DNA of 64,000 nucleotides from Jannaschia donghaensis (lineage in GTDB: Bacteria; Pseudomonadota; Alphaproteobacteria; Rhodobacterales; Rhodobacteraceae). The notes beneath the pieces were generated by a model that worked only from the letters and a program-made list of their open reading frames with translations, did not search any database and was not told the DNA's origin. The position numbers were made by a program, and so were the translations under genes. Below are positions 1 to 8,604 of this stretch, piece after piece; the stretch's first letter is position 1, and each line of letters begins with the position of its first letter. The stretch covers positions 682,934 to 746,933 of the forward strand of contig NZ_CXSU01000012.1 in the NCBI RefSeq assembly GCF_001403795.1, written 5' to 3'.

Positions 1-940
1 GCCAGTGTTCCGCCGCAGCGCTCCCAATTTTGCGCAACTGCAGGAGCGCTTGCGGCGAGGCGTCCATCTTGCTGCCCGGCGGGAGGTGCCGCATCGCCTC
101 CTCGTCAGCGATGCGGTGCAGGCGGATCTTGCGCTTGGGCCTTGCGTCCTGGCGCGCCATCATCTCGCGGATCAGCGCGATGCCCCGCAGCTCGCTCAGG
201 AGGCTTGCGTTGAAGACGATCTCGTTGAGCCGCTGCTCGACATCGACACCGCGAAGGGGCAGGTCGTCGCGCCGGAACGGATTGACCTGCACGAAGACGA
301 TATCGTCCGCCCCCGCCTCGCGCACGAGCGGCATCAGCGGCGGGTTTCCCGTATAGCCGCCGTCCCAATAGGCCTCGCCCGCGATCTCGACGGCGCGGTA
401 GAGCGTCGGCAGGCAGGCGGAGGCCAGGGTGGTCCTGGCGTCGATGGCGGGTTGGCGGAAGATCTCGAGCTCGCCGGAGCGCAGGTTCGTTGCGGCTTGG
501 AAGAGGCGCGGCGCGGGGTTCGAATTGATGCGGTCCCAATCGAAAAGATCTTCGACGATCCGGCGGAGCGGATTCACGTCAAACGGGTTGAACTGATAGG
601 GCGAGAGCACCCCCTCCCAGCCCTGCAGCCAGGCGCGCATCGGTGTTTGCCCGAAGGGCGTGGCCGCGATGAACCGTTCGTAGGGGCGAACCCGCGCGGG
701 GCTGAATGCATGGACCCCAGCGACGTGCCGCCAGAACCGGCGCAGCAGGTCGCGCGCCTGTTCCGGTCCGTCCCCGGCAAGGCCATCGGCGACCGCGACC
801 GCGTTCATCGCCCCGGCGCTCGCGCCGCTCAGCGCGACGATCTCGACCTCTTCCTGCAACAGGCGGTCGAGAACACCCCAGGTGAAGGCACCATGGGCAC
901 CGCCGCCTTGCAACGCCAACGCGATCCGCGGACGGGTCAT
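1..940 (-). CDS. Patatin-like phospholipase (3' end outside window)
   Basis: A lipid acyl hydrolase of the patatin family, reading in from the left edge; 313 residues are visible and the C-terminus is missing. The oxyanion-hole glycine stretch GGGAHG lies at residues 12-17, the nucleophile elbow GASAG has Ser41, and the second catalytic residue is Asp193 in WDGGY, so the Ser-Asp dyad is intact. No signal peptide is seen, so a cytoplasmic or membrane-surface enzyme is likely. The ATG at 940-938 overlaps the stop codon of the upstream GntP permease in an ATGA arrangement, which suggests translational coupling and a shared job. The substrate cannot be told; membrane lipid or storage polymer are both possible. 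The family call is secure, the function is not. Confidence 0.88.
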   Translation of the reverse strand, partial: MTRPRIALALQGGGAHGAFTWGVLDRLLQEEVEIVALSGASAGAMNAVAVADGLAGDGPEQARDLLRRFWRHVAGVHAFSPARVRPYERFIAATPFGQTPMRAWLQGWEGVLSPYQFNPFDVNPLRRIVEDLFDWDRINSNPAPRLFQAATNLRSGELEIFRQPAIDARTTLASACLPTLYRAVEIAGEAYWDGGYTGNPPLMPLVREAGADDIVFVQVNPFRRDDLPLRGVDVEQRLNEIVFNASLLSELRGIALIREMMARQDARPKRKIRLHRIADEEAMRHLPPGSKMDASPQALLQLRKIGSAAAEHW

Positions 941-2307
941 TGCACGAACGACAGCGCGAGGACTGCCGCCAGACCCAGAAGCGGCCCGATCACCGCCACC
1001 ATGAAGATGTCGAAATAGCTCTTCGTGTGTGTGAGCCCCGTGATCGCCAGGAGTGTGATGACCGCGCCGTTATGCGGCAGCACGTCGAAGCCACCAGAGG
1101 CGAGGGCCGCGACCCGGTGCAGCATCTCGGGCGAGATGCCCACCTCCATCGCCATGGCGAGGTAGGTCTCGCCCAGGGCCTCCAGCGCGATGCTCATGCC
1201 CCCCGACGCCGAGCCGGTCACGCCGGCCAGGATGTTGACGGCGACCGCCTCGGAGATGAGCGGATTGCCCGGCGCGATCTGCACCAGCGCGTCGCGCAGC
1301 AACGCGAAGGCCGCGAGCGATGCGATGACGGTGCCGTAGCCCACCTCGCTCGCCGTGTTGAAGATCGGCAGGAAGGAGGCCGCGACGCCAGCTTTGACTG
1401 TCTCATTCAGATCCTCAAGGCGGCGCAGGTTCACCCCAATGCACGCGAGGATCGCCAGCGTCAGCGCCACGATCAACGCCCAGGTGCCGCGCACGGCGTC
1501 CAGCGTGGTCGCGCCGTAACCGACCTCGGCCAGGTAGGCAGTGTCGAGCGCCGGCAGGATAACGCGCGACGCCACGAGGTTGACCGCGATGACCAGCACG
1601 ATGGGCGCGGCCGCGATCCAGACGGCCGGCAAGTCCTCGGTCCCCCGGCTGCCTCCGGCGAAATCGTCCGCCTCGCCGTAGTCTTCACCGGCGGCCGCCG
1701 CTTGGCGCAGGCGGTGGGTCAGCCACCACATCCCGAAGCCTGCCATGATAACGGCGGCCACGAGGCCCGAGACCGGCGCTGCGAAACTGTCGGTCCCGAA
1801 ATAGGGGGCGGGAATCGCGTTCTGGATTTGCGGACTGCCCGGCACCGCCGTCATCGTGAAGGTGAACGCCCCGAGCGCGATCGTCGCGGGGATCAGGCGC
1901 TTGGGCTGGCCCGCGGCCGCGAAGAGGCTCGCCGCGATGGGATAGACCGCGAAGGCCACCACGAAGAGCGACACGCCCCCGTAGGTTAGCACTGCGCAGG
2001 CCACGACCACCGAGAGGGCGGATCGCCCCGCGCCAAGGCGCGCCACGATCCAGCGCGCGATCGCCTCGGCCGAGCCGGTCGCCTGCATGAGCGTCCCGAA
2101 GATTGCGCCGAGCAGGAAAAGTGGGAAGAAGCGCACCACATAGCCGCCCATCGCGGGCAGGAAGACCTGCGTGTAGGTACCCAGAACTGGCCCGCCTTCG
2201 TTCAGCACGACTGCCAGGACCGCCAGGACCGGGGCCAGGACGATGACACTCACGCCGCGATAGGCGAGCAGGATAAGAAGTCCGAGCGAAAGGAGAATTC
2301 CGAGCAT
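937..2307 (-). CDS. GntP-family permease
   Basis: Inner-membrane H+-coupled carrier of the GntP family (gluconate, hydroxybutyrate and similar small hydroxy acids). The protein is hydrophobic throughout. It begins MLGILLSLGLL and has the YRGVSVIVLAP segment typical of the N-terminus of the family, with a central cytoplasmic stretch rich in Ala, Glu and Asp. The start chosen is ATG 2307-2305, giving 456 residues, the usual family length. A TTG at 2403 would add 32 polar residues that family members lack; neither start has a clear ribosome binding site. The stop overlaps the start of the downstream patatin gene, so the two are probably one operon. The transported compound is not determined by sequence. 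Confidence 0.85.
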   Translation of the reverse strand: MLGILLSLGLLILLAYRGVSVIVLAPVLAVLAVVLNEGGPVLGTYTQVFLPAMGGYVVRFFPLFLLGAIFGTLMQATGSAEAIARWIVARLGAGRSALSVVVACAVLTYGGVSLFVVAFAVYPIAASLFAAAGQPKRLIPATIALGAFTFTMTAVPGSPQIQNAIPAPYFGTDSFAAPVSGLVAAVIMAGFGMWWLTHRLRQAAAAGEDYGEADDFAGGSRGTEDLPAVWIAAAPIVLVIAVNLVASRVILPALDTAYLAEVGYGATTLDAVRGTWALIVALTLAILACIGVNLRRLEDLNETVKAGVAASFLPIFNTASEVGYGTVIASLAAFALLRDALVQIAPGNPLISEAVAVNILAGVTGSASGGMSIALEALGETYLAMAMEVGISPEMLHRVAALASGGFDVLPHNGAVITLLAITGLTHTKSYFDIFMVAVIGPLLGLAAVLALSFVQ

Positions 2308-2457
2308 GGATCGCCGCGTGCTGTGTATGAGACCGAACGGGCGTTCCCGCGCGTTCAGGTCATAGCTCCATGTTTCTGCGGCGGCGGCCTTGACCTGCGT
2401 CAAGCGCGGTAAGGCCGCCCAAATCGAACGAAGCCGCCCGTATCTTCAGCGTGCAGC

Positions 2458-3234
2458 CTATCGCTCCAACCGCAGCACGGCCGCCCAAAACGGCCCCGCC
2501 GCGGGGCCGATGCGCTCGACCACCCATCCCGTCGCCATTGGCAGCCTTTGGAGTTCCACCGGTTCGGGATGAAACCACGGCACCCATTCGCCGACCGCGC
2601 CCTGGTACTCGAAGCGCATCTCGATCTCGCCGATAGGGCGCCCGCGGTCGCGGTTGCGCCGGTGGTAGGCGAGGTGATGGGGCACCTCGGTCCGCGCGAT
2701 GTCGAGGCCGGTGACGAGGAGGCATCCGCCCGGTGCCGTCACGCCCGCCAGCCGCCGCAACAGCGTCGCCGCGCCCTCGAAGGTCCCGCCGATGCCGAGG
2801 TTGTTGCCCAGGAGGGTGATCGTCCGGAACCGTCCGTCTTTCAACGCGTCGGACGCCGGGTCCATCGCATCGCCGAGCCGCACGTCCGCGCAGCCCCTCG
2901 CGCGGGCCACCGCCACCGCGCCGGGCGAAAGGTCGATGCCTGTCGCGGCGATGCCTCGCCCTTGCAGCCACAGAAGCGTCCGTCCCGCCCCGCAGCCCAC
3001 GTCGAGGACGGGTCCTTCGGCCTGCCTGAGAAGCTCTGCCTCGTGCGGGAACGGTTCCGAAGAGAAGTAGAGACCGGGATCGTGCGCGTCGACGTGATCG
3101 TCGTCGCGCCGGATGGTCAGCAGCCGGCCGTGATGCCCGGCCTGTCGGTCGCGAAGGGCGTTGCCGAAGAGGTCCATCCAGAAAGGGTACCCGCCACACC
3201 TCTGGAATGCACGGGGGTCAGGCCACTCGGCCAC
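2458..3234 (-). CDS. Class I SAM-dependent methyltransferase
   Basis: A Rossmann-fold methyltransferase of 258 residues. The SAM-binding motif I, VLDVGCGAGR, lies near residue 76, followed by an acidic motif II (GIDLSPGAV) and a motif-III-like LGDAMD. The start is GTG 3234 with no clear Shine-Dalgarno sequence. No catalytic signature identifies the acceptor (small molecule, protein or nucleic acid). It sits between an AraC regulator and the GntP permease, all on the minus strand, with gaps of 22 bp and about 150 bp, so it may be transcribed with the regulator. Confidence 0.8.
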   Translation of the reverse strand: MAEWPDPRAFQRCGGYPFWMDLFGNALRDRQAGHHGRLLTIRRDDDHVDAHDPGLYFSSEPFPHEAELLRQAEGPVLDVGCGAGRTLLWLQGRGIAATGIDLSPGAVAVARARGCADVRLGDAMDPASDALKDGRFRTITLLGNNLGIGGTFEGAATLLRRLAGVTAPGGCLLVTGLDIARTEVPHHLAYHRRNRDRGRPIGEIEMRFEYQGAVGEWVPWFHPEPVELQRLPMATGWVVERIGPAAGPFWAAVLRLER

Positions 3235-3256
3235 CGGTCGCGTAGAGCCAGAGTCC

Positions 3257-4159
3257 TCAAAGCGAAGCGACCGTTCGCCTTTCCGTTTCGAAGGTTTTTA
3301 TATCTCGAACAGGCGGCTTGCCGAACTGGCGGTGATATTCGCGGGAGAACTGCGACGGGCTTTCGTAGCCGACGGCGAAGGCGGCCTCGGCGGCACTGCG
3401 CGCCTCGAAGAGCATCAGGCGACGGGCTTCCAGAAGGCGCAGGCGCTTCTGATATTGGAGAGGCGAGGTCTGGGTGATTGCCTTGAAGTGCTGGTGGAGC
3501 GCCGAGGGCTGCATCCGGGCGGCCTCGGAGAGGCGGGCCATCTCGAAGGGTTCGCGGTATCGCTCCCGGATCCAGGCAATGGCGCGCGCGACGTGGCGTT
3601 CGGGGCCAGGCGCAAGGACGGCGCGGGCGACGGCGCGGCCCCCCGGGGCGCTCAGGACGCGGTAGAGCAACTCGCGCTCATAGAGCGGTGCGAGGGGGGC
3701 CACGTCCGCGGGCGTCTCCACGAGGCCCACGAGGCGATCCGCCGCGTCGAGGATATTCGGCGTCGTCCGGCCGAGCGACAGGCCAGGAGCGCCGGACCCG
3801 CCTCCGCCGTCCCATGGCAGTCCCGCCGCCAACTCGGCCAGCAGGCTCGCTTCGATGTCGAGCTTCAGGCAAAGATAGGGCCGATCCGGCGTTGCCTGGG
3901 TGACCTGCCCGACGATGGGCAGATCAAAGGAGACCGCAAGGTAGCGCGCGGCATCGTATTCGTAGACCTGCTCGCCGAGAAGGACGCGCTTGGCCCCTTG
4001 CACGACGATGCAGATCGCCGGCTCGTGGACGGCGTGGATGTCCTGTGTGGGTGTGCCGCTTCGAATGAGGTGCAGGCGCGGGACGGGTGTTGCATGGATG
4101 CCATCGGTCCGAGCGGATCGGGCAACCTTCGTGGTGAGGGTGCGAAGCGGATCATTCAT
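3257..4159 (-). CDS. AraC-family transcriptional regulator
   Basis: A 300-residue regulator with an N-terminal AraC-type sensor domain (about residues 25-180) and a C-terminal AraC DNA-binding domain of two helix-turn-helix motifs (about 190-290). The second helix-turn-helix region contains the usual AFAVGYESPSQFSREY pattern. The start ATG 4159 is preceded by GGGAGGG. It is divergent from the short-chain dehydrogenase at 4357, separated by about 200 bp. In proteobacteria, regulators of this AraC_N type often control an adjacent divergent oxidoreductase, so control of the SDR is a reasonable inference. The inducer is unknown. Confidence 0.88.
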   Translation of the reverse strand: MNDPLRTLTTKVARSARTDGIHATPVPRLHLIRSGTPTQDIHAVHEPAICIVVQGAKRVLLGEQVYEYDAARYLAVSFDLPIVGQVTQATPDRPYLCLKLDIEASLLAELAAGLPWDGGGGSGAPGLSLGRTTPNILDAADRLVGLVETPADVAPLAPLYERELLYRVLSAPGGRAVARAVLAPGPERHVARAIAWIRERYREPFEMARLSEAARMQPSALHQHFKAITQTSPLQYQKRLRLLEARRLMLFEARSAAEAAFAVGYESPSQFSREYHRQFGKPPVRDIKTFETERRTVASL

Positions 4160-4356
4160 CTTGGCCCTCCCTAGGCTGGCCTGCGGTCAGGTGTATTGTC
4201 GCCCTCGGGATGTCGAGGCTCAACGTGTTTCTGGGCCGAGGCGGAGGATCGGGCAATCATTCCGGGCGATCGGTCTACCGCCCCTACGGCTGTGCTCGCC
4301 ATCTTGGCGTTCGAAGGGCGGCCGATTCTGGCGGCCCCAGATCGACGGAGAGAGAC

Positions 4357-5214
4357 ATGGCGGACGATACAAAGGTCTGGTTCATCACGGGCGCATCGCG
4401 GGGCATGGGCCTCGAGATCGCCAAGGCAGCGCTCGCTGCGGGCGACAGGGTCGTGGCCACGGGCCGCGACGTAGGGACGGTGGAGGCCGCTCTGCCGAAA
4501 GGGGACGACGTGCTCGCCCTCGCCCTCGACGTCACCGACGCAGGCCGCGCCGAGGTCGCGGTGGGCGAAGCGGTTGAGCGGTTCGGCCGCATCGACGTGC
4601 TGGTCAATAACGCGGGTTACGGACAGCTCGGCGTCTTCGAAGAGATCGAAGCGAAGACGATTGCGCGTCAGTTCGATACCAATGTGCACGGGCTGATGCA
4701 CGTCACCCGCGCGGTGCTGCCGGTGATGCGCGCACAGAAGGGCGGGCACGTCTTCAACATCTCCTCCGTGGGCGGGGCACTCGGCTTCGATATCGCGGGG
4801 ATCTACTGCGCCACCAAATTCGCGGTCGAGGGCTTCTCGGAATGCCTCGCCCTGGAGGTGAAGCCCTTCGGCATCGGCGTGACGATCGTCGAACCGGGCT
4901 TCTTCCGGACCGACTTCCTCCACGACAGCTCGATCCGCTTCTCGGACAAGCAGATCCCGGACTATGCCGAATACGGCGCTGCGACCAAGAGCTTCTACGG
5001 CTCGCAAAACCAAGTCCAGGCCGGCGACCCGGCCAGGCTCGGAACCGCGCTCGTGCGGATCAGCCGCGAGGCCGAGCCGCCCCTGCGCCTCGCCATGGGT
5101 TCCGACGCGGTCCAGTTCCTGGGTCAGGCCTACGAGGCACGGCAGGCCGAACTCGCCAGGTGGACCGATCTGTCGAGGTCCACCGATTTCGAGGCCGAGA
5201 CCGCCGCAGAATGA
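4357..5214 (+). CDS. Short-chain dehydrogenase/reductase (SDR)
   Basis: A classical NAD(P)-dependent SDR of 285 residues. The cofactor motif TGASRGMG is at residues 11-18, NNAG at 84-87, and the catalytic set Ser137, Tyr150, Lys154 (YCATK) is complete. The start ATG 4357 follows GGAGAGAGAC; an earlier in-frame ATG at 4210 would add residues unlike any SDR. The substrate is unknown. It is divergent from an AraC regulator, and its stop lies just upstream of a small secreted protein gene that may be co-transcribed. Confidence 0.9.
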   Translation: MADDTKVWFITGASRGMGLEIAKAALAAGDRVVATGRDVGTVEAALPKGDDVLALALDVTDAGRAEVAVGEAVERFGRIDVLVNNAGYGQLGVFEEIEAKTIARQFDTNVHGLMHVTRAVLPVMRAQKGGHVFNISSVGGALGFDIAGIYCATKFAVEGFSECLALEVKPFGIGVTIVEPGFFRTDFLHDSSIRFSDKQIPDYAEYGAATKSFYGSQNQVQAGDPARLGTALVRISREAEPPLRLAMGSDAVQFLGQAYEARQAELARWTDLSRSTDFEAETAAE

Positions 5215-5270
5215 GGATCGATCAGCTCGACAAAAGCGACGGCGCGGCACCGCACCAGCGCAGATACCGG

Positions 5271-5648
5271 ATGAGGAGATCGATCCATGCCATACGAAAG
5301 ACGCTTCTCGGCACGGGCGTCGCGCTTATGAGCGCCATCGGGGCCCAGGGTCAGCTCGTCACCACGGACGTCCCGCCTGCGCCACGACCCGAGGCAGAGA
5401 CCGAGCCGCAGGATCACCCCTATGTCGGGATGTGGGTCACCGAGGATGGGCACATTCGACATGAGCTTCTGAACAATGGCCGCTACGATGAGGCGCGTGG
5501 CACTCGCCAAAGTGCCTGGCAAGGGCGCTACCGCGTTACCGGCGACATAATCCAATACTGGGACGACACAGGCTTCTATGCCGACGGGCAGTTCCGGAAC
5601 GACGTCCTCTACCACGCAGGATACATCCTCTTTCGAGAGAACCGATAG
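5271..5648 (+). CDS. Small secreted Atu4866-domain protein
   Basis: A 125-residue protein with an N-terminal signal-like segment (Arg-rich start, then LLGTGVALMSAIGAQG) and a C-terminal domain of about 75 residues. That domain matches what I recall of the Agrobacterium Atu4866 family: YVGMWVTEDGHIRHEL, then NGRYDEARG and IQYWDDTGFYADGQF. The family is a small beta-barrel of unknown function, sometimes found next to or fused with AraC regulators and SDRs. The in-frame ATG at 5211 overlaps the SDR stop (ATGA) and would place 20 polar residues before the signal segment. Both starts are possible; 5271 is preferred for the signal peptide. Confidence 0.7.
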   Translation: MRRSIHAIRKTLLGTGVALMSAIGAQGQLVTTDVPPAPRPEAETEPQDHPYVGMWVTEDGHIRHELLNNGRYDEARGTRQSAWQGRYRVTGDIIQYWDDTGFYADGQFRNDVLYHAGYILFRENR

Positions 5649-5671
5649 AGAAACGGCACAACATATATATC

Positions 5672-6511
5672 CTACCGCCGCTCGCCTGCGACGGCGCGGG
5701 CATGGTCCTCGAAGCCGGGGAACATGCCCGCCATCATCTCGCGGATATCGGGCGGGGCGGTCTCGAGAGTTCCGGCCGAAAGTGGCGGCTCGGGCGCGTA
5801 TTCTGCCAGCAGCTGCACCGCTTGGGCATAGCGGGTGCCGCGCAACTCCTCGAGCATGGCGAGGCCGAAGTCGATCCCGGCGGTCACGCCGCCCCCGGTG
5901 ATACGGTTGCGGTCGCGCACGATGCGGGCGTTGACGGCCTCGGTTCCAAAGGCGTCCAGCGTATGGCGTGCCAGCCAATGCGTCGCTGCCTTGTAGCCGT
6001 CCAGCAACCCCGCTTGGCCCAATAGCAGCGCGCCGGTGCACACGGCGGTGACGTAGTCGGCCCGCGCGCCCCGAGAAGCGAGGAAGTCCACCGTCTCCGC
6101 GTCCTCCATGGCGTTAAGGGTACTTGAAATGCCGCCGGGGGCGAAGAGGACCGTGGGCGCTTCCGGGGCGGTGTCGAAGGTGGTGTCCGGCACGATAACC
6201 AGCCGGGTGTCGGACACGACCGGATCGAGGGTCTTGGCGACGACCTGCACGGTGGCGCCCCAAAGCGAGCCGAACATGTATTGCGGCCCCACGAGGTCGA
6301 GCGCAGTCATGCCGGGATAGGCCAGCATGAGCACGGTTTCGTCGCCCGTCCAGTCGGGCGGCCAAACGGACATGTCGTGGAGCGGCACATCGAGGACCGC
6401 GCGGGCCGAGCCCTCGGGCAGAGCCGTCTGCGCGCGCGCGGGACGCGGTGCGGCGGCCGTACCGAGAAGACCTGCGGCGGCGAGGAGGGCGAAATGGCGT
6501 CGGTCGATCAT
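5672..6511 (-). CDS. Tat-exported DJ-1/PfpI family protein (isonitrile hydratase-like)
   Basis: A 279-residue class-I amidotransferase-like protein. The nucleophile elbow is TAVCTGALLLG with Cys158, and downstream ATHW and ITGGGVTAGIDFGL match the isonitrile hydratase/ThiJ-like branch. Unusually for this mostly cytoplasmic group it starts with a Tat-type leader: twin Arg in DRRHFALL, a hydrophobic AAAGLLGTAAA stretch and a cleavage site near ARA (residue 27). The start ATG 6511 follows AGGAAA. It is convergent with the Atu4866-type gene, ending 23 bp away. Isonitrile hydration is only one option; many family members have no known substrate. Confidence 0.8.
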   Translation of the reverse strand: MIDRRHFALLAAAGLLGTAAAPRPARAQTALPEGSARAVLDVPLHDMSVWPPDWTGDETVLMLAYPGMTALDLVGPQYMFGSLWGATVQVVAKTLDPVVSDTRLVIVPDTTFDTAPEAPTVLFAPGGISSTLNAMEDAETVDFLASRGARADYVTAVCTGALLLGQAGLLDGYKAATHWLARHTLDAFGTEAVNARIVRDRNRITGGGVTAGIDFGLAMLEELRGTRYAQAVQLLAEYAPEPPLSAGTLETAPPDIREMMAGMFPGFEDHARAVAGERR

Positions 6512-6807
6512 GGCGATTTCCTATAGGTTAATGAGGTAAGGTGGTCGCTCCGGCGGTCGTCGCGCCCTGCAAAGGAACGGCGCGCCCGAGATGGGTCCGG
6601 AGAGCGGGCGCGCGGCCCGCCGGCAAGGTTGATATGCGCAATCCACGCCCGGTAAGCCGACCACCCGCCTTGGCGAAGAGCCCCCAGAGAAAACAACAGA
6701 CAAGACATCTGGGATATGTGGCGCTTGGGCGAGCGGCACGGTGCGATTGCGCTGGATCTTACTCCCCGAAGCGGCCCGTCGGTCGGCCCGTTCCACGCGG
6801 GAATCGA
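6512..6807. other. Gene-free stretch with one GC hairpin
   Basis: No convincing gene in about 300 bp. It holds an 8-bp perfect inverted repeat, CGCGCCCG at 6581-6588 with CGGGCGCG at 6605-6612, without a T-run on either strand. It lies downstream of the small secreted protein gene (minus strand) and upstream of the DJ-1 gene, so a weak terminator or a promoter for the latter are both possible. Confidence 0.4.
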
Positions 6808-7152
6808 TCAGACTGGAACGGGCGGTGCCCTTTCGGGCGGGGGGCCGTCCCAATGGGCCGGATTGCAGGGGGCGGTGCAGCACGCGGGTGCAGGGATCGG
6901 GGTGTGGACGAGCCGGGTCCAGGCCGGTGTCGGCGGCGCGGAGGAATTGGGCGTCGCGGAGGCGAGGCAGGGCCCGTGCTCCTCGATCTCCGTCTTCACC
7001 GGGGTGCCATCCGCCGCGAAGGTGATCGTCACGAGTTCGGCACCCCGGCAGATGACCACGCTCTCCAACCCCGCGACCTGCGCCAGTACGGCGCTTGCCC
7101 GCGGTAGGAGCATGCCGATGGAGAGGAGTAGGATCAGGAGGAGCCGCATCAT
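6808..7152 (-). CDS. Small secreted Cys-containing protein, function unknown
   Basis: A 114-residue protein with a clear signal peptide (MMRLLLILLLSIGMLLP, probable cleavage after ASAVLAQ). The mature part has a conserved-looking VVICRGAELVTITF block and a Cys-rich tail (ACCTAPCNPAHW) ending in many prolines. From memory it resembles short secreted proteins (DUF2946-like) that in Rhodobacteraceae lie near copper or TonB-receptor genes; no such genes are adjacent here. ATG 7152 and ATG 7149 are both possible starts. Metal binding is only a guess from the cysteines. Confidence 0.55.
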   Translation of the reverse strand: MMRLLLILLLSIGMLLPRASAVLAQVAGLESVVICRGAELVTITFAADGTPVKTEIEEHGPCLASATPNSSAPPTPAWTRLVHTPIPAPACCTAPCNPAHWDGPPPERAPPVPV

Positions 7153-7264
7153 AGCCTGCCTAGCAGAGAGGAATGGAACGTGCCTAGGGTAACGCCTCCG
7201 CCGGATGGACAGGCGGGGTCGATGACGAGGATGAGGCGCTCCACAGGCAATGCGGCAGCGGCAT

Positions 7265-7561
7265 CTACACGGCCTTATCGACACCCAACTTGATGGCGAG
7301 TCCGGCGCGCGCGGACAGCTCGACGAGCGCGTCGAGGCTGAACTTGGCGATCTTCCCGCGCAGAAGGTCGTTCAGCCGTGGCTGGGTAACCCTGAGCCGC
7401 TCTGCGGCCTTCGCCTGCGTCAGACCCCAGGACCGGACCTCCTGTTCGACGGCCGTCAGGAGCTTTGACCGCAGCCGCATGTTCGCGGCTTCCTCGGGCG
7501 TGTCCTCGATCGCGTTCCAGACGGAGTCGAAGGACTGCACGTCGAAATCGTCGTCGGGCAT
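7265..7561 (-). CDS. XRE/HigA-like antitoxin
   Basis: A 98-residue DNA-binding antitoxin with a helix-turn-helix in the C-terminal half (LTQAKAAERLRVTQPRLNDLL, about residues 48-68), as in the short HigA-type antitoxins that follow Gp49/RelE-like toxins. The start ATG 7561-7559 overlaps the toxin stop in an ATGA arrangement, so translation is coupled. It should neutralise the toxin and repress the operon by binding the palindrome at 7908-7925. Confidence 0.85.
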   Translation of the reverse strand: MPDDDFDVQSFDSVWNAIEDTPEEAANMRLRSKLLTAVEQEVRSWGLTQAKAAERLRVTQPRLNDLLRGKIAKFSLDALVELSARAGLAIKLGVDKAV

Positions 7562-7899
7562 CACTTCTTCCCCTTCATCTGCATGGTGGTGAACGTTCGT
7601 AGCCGACCGTTCGCCAAGTCGAGATCTCGCGTCGGGGTCTTCTGCGCTTTCTTCTCGCAGGCGTGCAGAACGACGACAGCGTCGGCTAGATGTCCCCCGT
7701 AGAGGATGCGAAAGGCGCCGCCGTCGCCGTGGATACGGACCTGCCGCGCACCCGGGTCGACCGTGGCCATCGGCTTCCAGTCGCTCGGCTCCAGACCCTG
7801 CTGGACCTTGTGCAATTGCACGCCTGTGTCCTGCCGCGCGCCTTCGGGAGAGGGCCGCACCTGGTCGAAGGCATCTCCGAGGAACATGATCCGCTTCAC
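7561..7899 (-). CDS. RelE/HigB-like toxin (Gp49 family)
   Basis: A 112-residue type II toxin. It starts KRIMFLGDAFD and contains GLEPSDWKPM and a central VRIHGDGGAFRILY strand, as expected for the phage-derived Gp49/HigB branch of RelE-fold mRNA interferases. The start is GTG 7899, preceded by AGGTGAGGC; an internal ATG at 7887 would lose the first strand. Toxin-before-antitoxin order is usual for higBA. The pair lies next to a resolvase, consistent with mobile or formerly mobile DNA. The reaction, ribosome-dependent mRNA cleavage, is a family expectation. Confidence 0.83.
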   Translation of the reverse strand: MKRIMFLGDAFDQVRPSPEGARQDTGVQLHKVQQGLEPSDWKPMATVDPGARQVRIHGDGGAFRILYGGHLADAVVVLHACEKKAQKTPTRDLDLANGRLRTFTTMQMKGKK

Positions 7900-7907
7900 G
7901 CCTCACC

Positions 7908-7925
7908 TATATCGAATTAGATATA
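7908..7925. promoter_or_regulatory. Palindrome before the toxin-antitoxin operon
   Basis: TATATC and GATATA form perfect 6-bp arms around a central AATT, an 18-bp near-perfect palindrome with one mismatched pair. It ends 8 bp before the toxin GTG. Its TA-rich arms also provide a -10-like element on the minus strand. Position and symmetry fit autoregulation by the XRE antitoxin (inference). Confidence 0.6.
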
Positions 7926-7941
7926 AGTGAGCAGGCTGATC

Positions 7942-7967
7942 GGGGTTCAACCCAAGAGAAGAACCCC
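7942..7967. repeat. 7-bp inverted repeat between toxin and resolvase
   Basis: GGGGTTC (7942-7948) and GAACCCC (7961-7967) are perfect arms separated by 12 bp, in the divergent region between the toxin operon and the resolvase. It could be an operator or a recombination subsite; no second copy was found nearby. Confidence 0.4.
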
Positions 7968-7986
7968 ACGATGAGTATTTCATGGA

Positions 7987-8598
7987 ATGCTGAGAATGCA
8001 GCCGTCCCGCCCGCCCGGGCGGAGCGACGGCTACGCCCGAGTATCGACGACCGACCAGGATCTCGATGTGCGGTACGAGGCGCTGGAGAAAGCAGGCTGC
8101 CGCGTGATCCGCGCCGAGAACGTTTCCGGCACGTCGGTCCGGGGCAGGGACGGGCTGCGAACACGGCTCGACGTCATTCGGCCCGGTGACGAACTCGTTG
8201 TCACCCGTGTCGATTGCCTGGCGCGGTCGATGGGCGATTTGCAGGATATCATCCGCGAGCTGAAGGCGAAGGGCGCGACGCTCCCGCGCAACCGAACAGC
8301 CCATCGATACTTCTACACTGGCAGGCGAGCCATTCCCAACATGCTTGGCGTCTTCGCGGAGTTCGAGACCAATCTCCGGCGGGAGCGGCAGATGGAAGGG
8401 ATTGCGAAAGCCAAAGTACGGGGCGTTTACAAAGGCCGAAAGGCGTCGATCGACGTGGGGCAGGTCCGCCGCCTCTTGGTCGAGGGCGTTCGGCCGAGCG
8501 CCGTGGCAAGACAACTCGGCATCAGCCGGACGAGCGTCTGGCGGGTGAGCCGATGTGTTGCGCTTGACAGCACCGGCACCCATACCCTCTCGAAATGA
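7987..8598 (+). CDS. Serine recombinase (resolvase/invertase) with a scrambled internal segment
   Basis: A site-specific recombinase of 203 residues. The N-terminal catalytic domain has GYARVSTTDQD with the nucleophile Ser, LVVTRVDCLARS and MLGVFAEFETNLRRERQ. A C-terminal helix-turn-helix (GISRTSVWRV) follows. The segment encoded by 8281-8330 is abnormal: the frame gives PRNRTAHRYFYTGRRA, while the neighbouring frame gives RATEQPIDTSTLAGE, which is what the family carries here. One extra C near 8281-8285 and one lost base near 8327-8330 restore the frame. The protein is full length but about 16 residues of a conserved loop are replaced, so it may be inactive. The N-terminus is also slightly extended. 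Confidence 0.8.
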   Translation: MLRMQPSRPPGRSDGYARVSTTDQDLDVRYEALEKAGCRVIRAENVSGTSVRGRDGLRTRLDVIRPGDELVVTRVDCLARSMGDLQDIIRELKAKGATLPRNRTAHRYFYTGRRAIPNMLGVFAEFETNLRRERQMEGIAKAKVRGVYKGRKASIDVGQVRRLLVEGVRPSAVARQLGISRTSVWRVSRCVALDSTGTHTLSK

Positions 8599-8604
8599 GC
8601 AAGC

